DNA of 6,388 nucleotides from Blastocatellia bacterium (GCA_013695195.1 JACDAY010000185.1:1-6388); one strand, 5' to 3'. Shown: positions 1 to 6,111, counted from the first letter of the stretch. Notes: generated from the sequence alone by a model not told the origin. Numbers and translations: made by a program.

Positions 1-1394
1 CTTTCTTCGACTCTGATGCTGCCGACGGATAGGCGCAGCGTATATTTGCCGTCAAGCTTCGTATGTGAAAGGTAGGCATCACCGGAGGAATTTATTTCAT
101 TCATAATTTTTTCGTTTAGAGCATTCAGATCGTCAACGTCTTTCGGGCAGGCGCGGAAGCAAACGAGAGCAAATGGAACAGGCGCCAGCATCTCAAAATC
201 TTCCGATTCATTAACCCAGGTTTCAAAAAGCTTCGCCAACCGGCAATGTTCACGCAACCGCGCGATCAATCCTTCCCGGCCGAAATAACGAATCACAAAC
301 CACAGTTTCAAAGCCCGAAATCGCCGGCCGAGTTGAATTCCGTAGTCCATTCCGTTTTTTACGGATTCCTCAATATTCGTTTTTAAATATTCCGGAACGA
401 GCTCAAACGACTGTTTTAAAATGCCCAAATCCTTGCAGTATAAAACCGAGAGGTCGAACGGCGTAAAAAGCCATTTGTGCGGGTTTACGACTATAGAATT
501 CGCACGCTGCCAGCCTTTAAAGTGATTCCGAAACTCTGGAATAATCGCCGACGCGCCGGCATAGGCCGCATCGACGTGCAGCCACAAATTATGCTTTTCA
601 CAAATGTCAGCAATTGCGTCCACCGGATCGACGCTTGATGTAGAAGTCGTGCCAATCGTCGGAACGACGCAGATCGGCAAAAATCCTTCGCGTATATCTT
701 CTTCTATTGCTTGGGCTAGTTTTTCCGGAATTATTTCGAAGCGTTTATTTACGGCTATCTTTCTTAAGCTTTTCTGACCCAGGCCAAGTGTAATAACGGA
801 TTTATCGATCGAAGAATGAACTTGTTCCGAGCAATATACCCGAAGAAGCGGCAGGTCCGCTCGTCCGCTCATTCCCAGTTCACGGATATTCAGATTTGCT
901 TTTTCACGGGCGGCGGCAATCGCGTGCATCGTCGAAACGGAAGCCGTATCGTAAATTATTCCATCGAAAAAATCCGGCAGATCCATCATTTGCCGGAGCC
1001 AATCGAGCACGACGTCTTCAAGTTCCGTAGACGCCGGCGAAGTACGCCAAAGCATAGCCTTCATATCGAACGCCGCGGAGAGCATCTCGCCAAACACACC
1101 AACCGACGAAGTTGACGTCGCAAACAGTCCATGAAAATTAGGATGATTCCAATGTGTTACGGCCGGCAGGATCAGCCTTTCGACGTCAGCGAAGATGTCT
1201 GCAAAATCTTCGCCGCTTTCGGGGGAAGATTTTGGCAGATTATCTTTGAGCCAATTTGGTTCAATTTGAGAAAGCACCGGAAACTCTTCAATACTTTCGA
1301 AATAATTTGCGATCCAATCAACGATTTGATATCCAAATCGCCGAAAATCTTCGGCGGGCATGTCGCCCAGGCCGTCCGTTCTGCTGTTTTCCAT
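1..1394 (-). CDS. Group II PLP-dependent amino acid decarboxylase (aromatic-L-amino-acid decarboxylase family), C-terminus cut by window edge
   Basis: Translating the minus strand from the ATG at 1394-1392 gives 464 codons with no stop before the left edge; the family is usually about 470-490 residues, so only the last few are missing. An in-frame TAA lies nine codons upstream; a GTG six codons upstream is a weaker alternative start. The enzyme should be cytoplasmic and convert an amino acid to an amine plus CO2 using pyridoxal phosphate. Visible family marks are HWNHPNFHG near residue 81, WRTSPASTELE near 116, the ring-stacking His193 in EQVHSSID, GTTSTSSVDP near 248, the PLP-pyridine Asp275 in HVDAAYAG, the Schiff-base Lys307 in NPHKWLF, and LGRRFRALKLW at 355-365. 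The flexible-loop position that in animal DOPA decarboxylase holds a catalytic Tyr seems to be Gly348 by hand alignment. Substrate (Trp, Tyr, Phe, DOPA or other) cannot be read from the sequence. It is divergent from the liv operon. The family call is firm; the exact reaction is not. Confidence 0.93.
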   Translation of the reverse strand, partial: MENSRTDGLGDMPAEDFRRFGYQIVDWIANYFESIEEFPVLSQIEPNWLKDNLPKSSPESGEDFADIFADVERLILPAVTHWNHPNFHGLFATSTSSVGVFGEMLSAAFDMKAMLWRTSPASTELEDVVLDWLRQMMDLPDFFDGIIYDTASVSTMHAIAAAREKANLNIRELGMSGRADLPLLRVYCSEQVHSSIDKSVITLGLGQKSLRKIAVNKRFEIIPEKLAQAIEEDIREGFLPICVVPTIGTTSTSSVDPVDAIADICEKHNLWLHVDAAYAGASAIIPEFRNHFKGWQRANSIVVNPHKWLFTPFDLSVLYCKDLGILKQSFELVPEYLKTNIEESVKNGMDYGIQLGRRFRALKLWFVIRYFGREGLIARLREHCRLAKLFETWVNESEDFEMLAPVPFALVCFRACPKDVDDLNALNEKIMNEINSSGDAYLSHTKLDGKYTLRLSVGSIRVEE

Positions 1395-1460
1395 ATTGTT
1401 GCTGATTACTCTCACATTGAGATTTTAGCCGATAGAAACTCGACATGCATAGCGAATCAG

Positions 1461-1489
1461 GTATAATGCGAGTTTGTAATCGTAGTTAA
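1461..1489 (-). promoter_or_regulatory. Candidate promoter for the decarboxylase
   Basis: Read on the minus strand, TTAACT (1489-1484) and TTATAC (1466-1461) are spaced by 17 bp, resembling sigma-70-type -35 and -10 boxes about 67 bp upstream of the start codon. Both boxes are imperfect, and the -10 overlaps a plus-strand TATAAT (1462-1467) that lacks a matching -35. This is a pattern match only. Confidence 0.25.
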
Positions 1490-1503
1490 CAGAAATGTAA
1501 AAT
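1474..1503 (+). promoter_or_regulatory. Candidate promoter for the liv operon
   Basis: TTGTAA (1474-1479) and TAAAAT (1498-1503) are separated by 18 bp and match the sigma-70 consensus at 4 of 6 and 5 of 6 positions. Transcription would start near 1510 and leave a leader of roughly 88 nt that contains the stem-loop at 1518-1557. It interleaves with the minus-strand candidate, so polymerase binding at one could affect the other. This is a pattern match only. Confidence 0.3.
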
Positions 1504-1517
1504 GCTCTCCGTTGCAA

Positions 1518-1557
1518 ACTTTTACCGGAAAGCGGCGTATTAGCCGATAGTAAAAGT
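1518..1557 (+). promoter_or_regulatory. Stem-loop in the probable livK leader
   Basis: ACTTTTAC (1518-1525) is the exact reverse complement of GTAAAAGT (1550-1557). Inside, CGGC (1533-1536) pairs with GCCG (1543-1546) across a six-base loop, with an asymmetric internal loop between the two helices. It ends 40 bp before the livK ATG, so it does not cover the Shine-Dalgarno site. No U-run follows, so it is not an ordinary terminator. It may instead be an operator palindrome or an mRNA leader structure; I match it to no known riboswitch. Confidence 0.4.
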
Positions 1558-1597
1558 AATTCCAATTCAAAGCAAAAATTTAATCGAAGAGGTATAT

Positions 1598-2905
1598 ATG
1601 ACCAGAGTTTTCTTAGCCATTAGTTTGGTAAGTTCAGTTTTTTTAACATTTGCGTGCGTTGATAAAAGCGGGACAGGGACAGTCGGCCCGGCCGGCGACA
1701 CGATCAAAGTGGGTGTTTACGGCGATCTGACCGGGCAAACATCAAGTTTCGGACAATCTACCAAAAATGGTATCGAGCTCGCGGTCGAGGAGATCAACGC
1801 GGCGGGCGGAGTGAATGGCAAGAAGATACAATTGATCATCGAAGATGACCAGGGAAGGCCGGAACAGGCTAAAACCGTGGTTTCGAAATTGATCAACCAG
1901 GACAAAGTTCAGGCAGTATTGGGCGAGGTCGCTTCTACAAACAGCCTCGCGGCCGCGCCTGTCGCGCAGGAAGCCAGAATTCCGATGATCACGCCTTCTT
2001 CGACTAATCCGAAAGTTACCGAAGTCGGAGATTTCATTTCCCGCGTATGCTTTATCGATCCTTTTCAAGGCTCGGTTATGGCAAAATTTGCCGCGAACAC
2101 GCTAAACGCAAAAACAGCGGCTATTCTCGGTGATGTAAATTCGGATTACAGCAAAGGCCTGACACAGTTTTTTGAACAGGAATTCACGAAATTGGGCGGC
2201 AGGGTTTTGGCAAAAGAGGCTTATACGCAAACTGATCCCGATTTTAAGGGCCAGCTGACAAAGATCCGCAATTTGAGCCCTGACGTCATCTATATTCCGG
2301 GTTATTACGGACAGGTTGGTATTATTGCCAAACAGGCCCGCGAACTCGATATGAATATGCCGCTGCTTGGCGGCGACGGCTGGGATTCGCCCGAGATATG
2401 GAAATTGGGCGGAGAAGCATTGAGAAACACGTTCATCTCCAATCATTATTCGGCACAGAATCCGGCTCCGGAGATCCAGAATTTTGTGAGGGCTTATAAA
2501 GCGAAATTCAATGTCGAACCTGATTCGCTTGCGGCATTGGCTTACGACGCGGCAAAGGTTCTGGCCGACGCCATAAGCCGTGCGGGCGGCGCGAACGACA
2601 GCGTAAGATTAAAGGACGCCATTAATTCGACAAAGAATTTTGCCGGCGTTACCGGAACAATTACGCTGGATGCAAATCGAAATGCCGTCAAACCGGCCGT
2701 TGTCCTGGAGCTCAATCCGGCGGCAGGAGCCTTCCAATTCAAAGAAACGATTTATCCGGAAGGAATGGCTCCGCCCGCAACCGCGTCTAATACAATGCCT
2801 GGCAATATGAATTTAAACGCTATGAATTCAAATTCGAATATGAATTCAATGCCCGGCTCGAACATGAACGCGGGATCAAAGGCCAATACAAACCCGGCAA
2901 GATAA
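1598..2905 (+). CDS. livK: Branched-chain/hydrophobic amino acid ABC transporter substrate-binding lipoprotein
   Basis: The 435-residue product is a type I periplasmic binding protein of the LivK/LivJ family (Peripla_BP_6). Residues 1-19 form a signal peptide ending LTFA before Cys20, a non-consensus lipobox that still suggests a lipid-anchored protein. The mature domain opens with IKVGVYGDLTG (36-46) and continues with AVEEINAAGGVNG (62-74) and the ligand-pocket segments GEVAST (109-114) and ITPSSTNP (131-138). In this family those two segments contact the ligand's alpha-amino and carboxyl groups. YIPGYYGQ (232-239) and GGDGWDSPE (258-266) lie in the second lobe. The conserved fold ends near residue 388; residues 389-435 are a low-complexity tail rich in Asn, Ser, Met and Pro, not part of the usual family. 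The start is supported by GAAGAGG five bases upstream. It is the first gene of the operon and is separated from livH by a repeat hairpin. Ligand choice within the Leu/Ile/Val, aromatic or amide-binding branches is not resolved. Confidence 0.95.
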   Translation: MTRVFLAISLVSSVFLTFACVDKSGTGTVGPAGDTIKVGVYGDLTGQTSSFGQSTKNGIELAVEEINAAGGVNGKKIQLIIEDDQGRPEQAKTVVSKLINQDKVQAVLGEVASTNSLAAAPVAQEARIPMITPSSTNPKVTEVGDFISRVCFIDPFQGSVMAKFAANTLNAKTAAILGDVNSDYSKGLTQFFEQEFTKLGGRVLAKEAYTQTDPDFKGQLTKIRNLSPDVIYIPGYYGQVGIIAKQARELDMNMPLLGGDGWDSPEIWKLGGEALRNTFISNHYSAQNPAPEIQNFVRAYKAKFNVEPDSLAALAYDAAKVLADAISRAGGANDSVRLKDAINSTKNFAGVTGTITLDANRNAVKPAVVLELNPAAGAFQFKETIYPEGMAPPATASNTMPGNMNLNAMNSNSNMNSMPGSNMNAGSKANTNPAR

Positions 2906-2910
2906 GTTTT

Positions 2911-2994
2911 GAGTTTATAGAGTTCGTAGAGTTTATAGAGTCGCGGAAACTCCGTAACTTATAAACTCTACGAACTCAACGAACTCTATAACTC
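2911..2994. repeat. Inverted clusters of 9-bp repeats forming a long hairpin between livK and livH
   Basis: The left half (2911-2937) is three tandem 9-mers: GAGTTTATA, GAGTTCGTA and GAGTTTATA. The right half (2960-2994) carries the same words in reverse complement, with one extra variant unit (2978-2986) and one unit shortened by a base (2987-2994). Bases 2920-2937 and 2960-2977 are a perfect 18-bp inverted repeat. The middle pairs further (CGGA 2944-2947 with TCCG 2951-2954, loop AAC), so almost all of 2920-2977 can fold into one hairpin. No U-run follows, so it is not a classic intrinsic terminator. It ends four bases before the livH ATG and no Shine-Dalgarno sequence is visible there. By analogy with REP-type elements inside transporter operons it could protect livK mRNA or lower downstream expression; that is inference. 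Confidence 0.85.
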
Positions 2995-2998
2995 ATTT

Positions 2999-3916
2999 AT
3001 GGACACTTTTGTTCAGCAGCTTATCAATGGTTTAACCATCGGTTCGATCTATGCGCTGATAGCGCTTGGATACACGATGGTTTACGGGATTCTGCGTCTG
3101 ATCAATTTCGCTCACGGCGATATTTATATGGTCGGGGCTTATGCCGGATTCATCCTTGCCACTTCGCTCGGATTTGCCGCGAATCCCTCGGCGATCGGCT
3201 TTGTCGTAACACTGGTCGGATCGATGGCGATTGCGGCGGCGATCGGCGTGGCGATCGAGCGGTTTGCGTATCGGCCGGTGCGAAAGTTTTCGAAAATGAC
3301 GACGCTGATAACGGCGATCGGAATGTCCCTGTTTATCGAATATTTGTTCGTTTTTATCTTTTCGGGAACTCCGCGCTCCTTTCCTCAGCTGCTCCAAAAC
3401 GATAGCTACACAATTTTTGGCAATGCCACGATCTCGACTTCGCAGATGCTGATTTTCGGCGTTTCGATTTTTTTGATGATCGCCCTGCAGTACATTATTT
3501 TCCGCACAAAGATCGGCAAGGCAATGCGCGCCGTTTCTTTCAACATCAATTCGGCAAAGCTGATGGGCATCAATACGAACTTCGTGATCGCGTTCACTTT
3601 CGCGATAGGCTCCGCGCTTGCGGCGGCCGGCGGCGTTTTAACTGCGCAGTATAATCCGAAGATCGAGCCGCTGATGGGCATTCTCATCGGGTTGAAAGCG
3701 TTTGTTGCGGCGGTTCTCGGCGGCATCGGAAATATTCCCGGGGCGGTTTTGGGCGGCCTGCTTATCGGCGCGGCGGAAACGCTCGTTGTCGGTTACGGCA
3801 GCTACATCGGCATACCATCGACATACCGCGACGCCGTTGCATTTGCAATTTTAATTTTGGTTCTTTTGATTCGTCCGGCCGGGCTTTTAGGCTCTAATGT
3901 GCAGGAAAAGGTTTAG
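2999..3916 (+). CDS. livH: Branched-chain amino acid ABC transporter permease LivH
   Basis: The 305-residue membrane protein is one of the two channel subunits of the LIV-type importer, close to the usual family length. It starts with the family's typical LINGLTIGSIYALIALGYTM (8-27) followed by GILRLINFAHGDIYMVGAY (30-48). About eight hydrophobic segments follow. The cytoplasmic coupling loop that docks on the ATPase (the EAA-like loop) is GKAMRAVSFNINSAKLMGIN (173-192), followed by FAIGSALAAAGGVL (201-214). GGIGNIPGAVLGG (241-253) and the C-terminal RPAGLLG (292-298) are also conserved. The ATG fits family N-termini, but no Shine-Dalgarno sequence precedes it because repeats fill the upstream sequence. 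A 44-bp gap separates it from livM. The family call is firm. Confidence 0.95.
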   Translation: MDTFVQQLINGLTIGSIYALIALGYTMVYGILRLINFAHGDIYMVGAYAGFILATSLGFAANPSAIGFVVTLVGSMAIAAAIGVAIERFAYRPVRKFSKMTTLITAIGMSLFIEYLFVFIFSGTPRSFPQLLQNDSYTIFGNATISTSQMLIFGVSIFLMIALQYIIFRTKIGKAMRAVSFNINSAKLMGINTNFVIAFTFAIGSALAAAGGVLTAQYNPKIEPLMGILIGLKAFVAAVLGGIGNIPGAVLGGLLIGAAETLVVGYGSYIGIPSTYRDAVAFAILILVLLIRPAGLLGSNVQEKV

Positions 3917-3960
3917 AAACCGAGTTTTGAAACAGTTTTTATGACTACCTGCTGACATTT

Positions 3961-5169
3961 ATGCTGTCCTTTTTTATAGAAATTTTAATTCCCGTAATGG
4001 TCATCATTTCCATTTTGTTCGTTTTGAACACAATGATGATCAACGCATCCTGGAAAAAAGTTTTGGCAATTGCCGTAATTGATATTGCAATTCTTTATAT
4101 TGTTAATGCAATGATGAGCGACGCGGGCTTTTTTGGAACGGGTATCGGTGATTACTCGGCGCGGCTGCTAGTGTTTATTGCCATCAATATAATACTGGCG
4201 ACATCGCTCAATTTAATAAACGGTATTACCGGACAATTTTCCATCGGACACGCCGGCTTTATGGCGGTCGGCGCATACGCTTCCGCGTATTTCACGGTGA
4301 CCTATGGCGAATCGATTGAAGCTTCATTCGCATTTATGGGTGAAACCGGGTCATCCAGCGTAGTTCTGCTCATTGCCATTCTCATCGCCGCAATAGTCGC
4401 GGCGATTGCAGGCTTGATCGTAGGCATTCCGTCTTTGCGTTTGAAAGGCGATTACCTGGCAATAGTTACGCTCGGTTTTGCTGAAATTATCCGCATTGTA
4501 ATTCTTAATATCGATGCTGTCGGCGGCGCGACCGGTTATACCGTGCCGGGTTACGCCAACTTTTTGTGGGTTGGAATTTTCACGATAATCACAATCGTCA
4601 TCATTCATAATATCGTAAAATCGGACGTGGGACGCGCTTTGGTTTCCATCCGCGAAGACGAACTGGCGGCCGAGGCGATGGGCGTAAATACGACGCGCTA
4701 CAAGGTTACCGCCTTCGTGATCGGGTCGGCGTTTGCCGGTGTTGCCGGTGTTTTGTTTGCTCATTACAACCGGTTTCTCAGCACAAACGATTTTCAATTT
4801 ATAAGATCGTTCGAGATCATTATTATGATAGTGATAGGCGGCATGGGTTCTATGACGGGAGCGATTTTAGGGGCGGTCATCGTAACTTTGCTGCCCGAGG
4901 TCCTACGGCAGCTGCCGGACATCCAGATCGGAGCAACGACATTCAGATTTGCCGATCTGCGGCTGGTGATCTTTGCATTAATTTTAATTCTTACAATGAT
5001 CCTGAGGCCGCAGGGTATTTTGGGGACTCGTGAATTCGGCTTGAGCTGGCTCAAGCGGCCGCGTAAAGCAACAGCGGGGACGGAAACAACCGGTGACAGC
5101 GAGGGGGTTCCGATTGCTGAAAATGCGGAGGCAAAGCGTTTGCAGAGTGAGGAGGACAGGGACCAATGA
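3961..5169 (+). CDS. livM: Branched-chain amino acid ABC transporter permease LivM
   Basis: The 402-residue product is the second channel subunit. Two hydrophobic segments (about 3-24 and 35-51) and a linker come before the conserved core, which begins near residue 67. Core marks are ATSLNLINGITGQFSIGHAG (80-99), SLRLKGDYLAIVTLGFAEI (158-176), VGGATGYTVPG (187-197), the ATPase-coupling loop GRALVSIREDELAAEAMGVN (224-243) and GGMGSMTGAILGA (293-305). RPQGILG (349-355) ends the membrane part. A charged, soluble tail of about 45 residues follows, rich in Glu, Lys and Arg. Many LivM proteins are shorter, but long forms such as the E. coli one exist, so the extra N-terminal helices are not abnormal. 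No clear Shine-Dalgarno sequence precedes the chosen ATG, so a later start (for example Met13) cannot be excluded. Its TGA overlaps the livG ATG by 4 bp. Confidence 0.93.
   Translation: MLSFFIEILIPVMVIISILFVLNTMMINASWKKVLAIAVIDIAILYIVNAMMSDAGFFGTGIGDYSARLLVFIAINIILATSLNLINGITGQFSIGHAGFMAVGAYASAYFTVTYGESIEASFAFMGETGSSSVVLLIAILIAAIVAAIAGLIVGIPSLRLKGDYLAIVTLGFAEIIRIVILNIDAVGGATGYTVPGYANFLWVGIFTIITIVIIHNIVKSDVGRALVSIREDELAAEAMGVNTTRYKVTAFVIGSAFAGVAGVLFAHYNRFLSTNDFQFIRSFEIIIMIVIGGMGSMTGAILGAVIVTLLPEVLRQLPDIQIGATTFRFADLRLVIFALILILTMILRPQGILGTREFGLSWLKRPRKATAGTETTGDSEGVPIAENAEAKRLQSEEDRDQ
5150..5155 (+). promoter_or_regulatory. Strong Shine-Dalgarno site for livG
   Basis: A perfect AGGAGG lies inside the end of livM, ten bases before the livG ATG, with a second weaker AGGGA at 5158-5162. 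It fixes the livG start at 5166 and fits translational coupling through the ATGA overlap. It contrasts with livH, livM and livF, where no such site is visible. Confidence 0.8.
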
Positions 5170-5948
5170 ACGCTGCTTCCAACGGCGGAAAATTCATTTT
5201 GCAAACCGACAAGGCGACAATCAAGTTCGGCGGCCTTACGGCCGTGAACGAGCTTACGATGGACGTTCAGCAAGGTGAAATTTACGGGCTGATCGGGCCG
5301 AACGGCGCAGGGAAAACGACTATTTTTAATTTGCTGACGGGCGTTTACGAGCCCACGTCGGGTGATATCAATATTGCCGGCACGCGTGTAAACGGGCTAA
5401 AGCCGTACGAGATATCCCGGCTTGGCGTATCGCGGACGTTCCAGAATATCAGGCTTTTTCCGAGCATGAGCGTTTTGGAAAACGTGGTTACGGCCTGTCA
5501 CCGCCATTCGAAACAAAATTTAACGGACGCGATTTTTCGTCTTCCGCGATATTTCAAGGACGAAAAGGAACATCGAGATTTTGCCGTGGAACTGCTTGAA
5601 ATATTCGACCTGGAAAAATATAAGGACGAAGGAGGAACCAGCCTTCCGTACGGCAAGCAGCGCCGTCTGGAGATAGTCCGCGCGCTTGCAACGAAGCCGC
5701 AGCTGCTTTTATTGGACGAGCCGGCCGCGGGAATGAATCCGTCCGAGCAGGAAGACCTCACGGGTTTAATAAAAGAAGTCCGCGATAAATTTAACCTGAC
5801 GATAGTTCTTGTCGAACATAATATGCGCGTCGTGATGGGCGTCTGCGACCGCATTCAGGTAGTGGATTATGGCAAATCCATCGCGCTCGGGCTTCCGAAG
5901 GATATTAAGAATGACCCGAAGGTTATCGAAGCCTATTTAGGAGATTGA
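5166..5948 (+). CDS. livG: Branched-chain amino acid ABC transporter ATP-binding protein LivG
   Basis: The 260-residue cytoplasmic ATPase is one of the two nucleotide-binding subunits that power LivH/LivM. The Walker A motif GPNGAGKT is at 44-51 and the Q-loop RTFQNIRLF at 90-98, in the form typical of LivG. The signature is LPYGKQRRLEI (160-170), a variant of the LSGGQ motif with Tyr-Gly-Lys where many relatives have Tyr-Gly-Gln. Walker B LLLLDEP (180-186) ends with catalytic Glu185, and the switch His218 is in VEHNM. The C-terminal VIEAYLGD is the usual LivG ending. All catalytic residues are present and the length is normal. It overlaps livM by 4 bp; its stop codon overlaps the start of a heptad repeat tract. 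Confidence 0.96.
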   Translation: MNAASNGGKFILQTDKATIKFGGLTAVNELTMDVQQGEIYGLIGPNGAGKTTIFNLLTGVYEPTSGDINIAGTRVNGLKPYEISRLGVSRTFQNIRLFPSMSVLENVVTACHRHSKQNLTDAIFRLPRYFKDEKEHRDFAVELLEIFDLEKYKDEGGTSLPYGKQRRLEIVRALATKPQLLLLDEPAAGMNPSEQEDLTGLIKEVRDKFNLTIVLVEHNMRVVMGVCDRIQVVDYGKSIALGLPKDIKNDPKVIEAYLGD

Positions 5949-5981
5949 AGTTGGAAGTTAGAAGATGGAAGACGGAATACG
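5947..5981 (+). repeat. Tandem heptad repeat after livG
   Basis: Five successive 7-bp units, each beginning GAA and most fitting GAAGNNR, run from the last two bases of the livG stop codon into the four-helix-bundle remnant. The first four units begin GAAG; the fifth begins GAAT. Short heptanucleotide repeats are known in some bacterial intergenic regions. Here the tract overlaps the left arm of the inverted repeat at 5954-5964. Confidence 0.65.
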
Positions 5982-6089
5982 AGCCAAAGCCAAAAGCTTT
6001 GAGTATGTAGATATTTGGAAAAGAGCTCATGCTTGGGTGTTAAATGTTTATCGGTTTTCAGAGGGTTTTCCAAACATGCTTCTAACTTC
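5954..6089. repeat. 11-bp inverted repeat bracketing the four-helix-bundle remnant
   Basis: GAAGTTAGAAG (5954-5964) is the exact reverse complement of CTTCTAACTTC (6079-6089). The arms are 114 bp apart and enclose the piece of sequence that resembles a four-helix-bundle protein gene. The layout is that of terminal inverted repeats of a small element, or of the closing stem of an intervening sequence. No target-site duplication is obvious next to the arms. Confidence 0.65.
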
Positions 6090-6111
6090 GCATAGAATAT
6101 GCTTACTCTAG
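5965..6111 (+). pseudogene. Truncated four-helix-bundle protein (23S rRNA intervening-sequence protein family) remnant
   Basis: A 48-codon frame runs from ATG 5965 to TAG 6109-6111. Residues 11-22 read SFEYVDIWKRAH and 23-36 read AWVLNVYRFSEGFP. This matches the first helix of the S23 / four-helix-bundle family, whose members usually begin with a pattern like SFEdLeVWkrAh...vY..t..FP. Full members are about 115-130 residues. After the Phe-Pro at 35-36 the similarity stops: the next 12 residues are unrelated and run into a stop, so helices 2-4 are missing. The first nine residues come from the heptad repeat. The family includes proteins encoded inside 23S rRNA intervening sequences and stand-alone copies of unknown role. 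The frame has a weak GGAAG upstream and its end overlaps the first 13 bases of livF, so it could still be translated as a leader. I made this match by eye, and it rests on about 26 residues. Confidence 0.7.

Larger units (their letters stand above)
1425..1550. repeat. Pair of 11-bp direct repeats in the divergent region
   Basis: The word TTAGCCGATAG occurs at 1425-1435 and again at 1540-1550 in the same orientation. One copy lies just upstream of the decarboxylase start and the other forms part of the livK leader stem-loop. An exact 11-bp match in about 200 bp is unlikely by chance, so a shared regulator site is possible, though no known operator is recognised. Confidence 0.45.
1395..1597. 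other. Divergent intergenic control region
   Basis: This 203-bp stretch separates the decarboxylase start from the livK start, which point away from each other. I see no credible gene in it. It holds weak promoter candidates in both directions, two copies of an 11-bp word and a stem-loop near livK, each listed separately. The livK Shine-Dalgarno sequence GAAGAGG lies at 1586-1592, five bases before the ATG. Confidence 0.7.

Noticed and set aside
816..1466. Two plus-strand frames of 99 and 111 codons (816-1115 and 1131-1466)
   Set aside because: They lie antisense to the decarboxylase, whose minus-strand translation shows all family motifs; their own products show no recognisable features.
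1462..1467. Perfect TATAAT as the livK promoter -10 box
   Set aside because: No acceptable -35 box lies 16-18 bp upstream on the plus strand, so the pair at 1474-1503 was preferred, with low confidence.
2920..2977. Intrinsic terminator after livK
   Set aside because: The hairpin is long, but its stem is not GC-rich and no U-run follows, and the downstream genes clearly belong to the same transport system.
2911..2994. CRISPR array in the livK-livH gap
   Set aside because: The units are 9 bp, contiguous without spacers, and arranged in both orientations, unlike CRISPR repeats.
3941..3955. A five-codon frame (ATG to TGA) just before livM as a regulatory upstream ORF
   Set aside because: It has no ribosome site, and a frame this short is expected by chance in a 44-bp gap.
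4351..5273. Minus-strand frames of 148 and 159 codons opposite livM and livG
   Set aside because: They are shadows of strongly conserved plus-strand genes and have basic, low-information translations.
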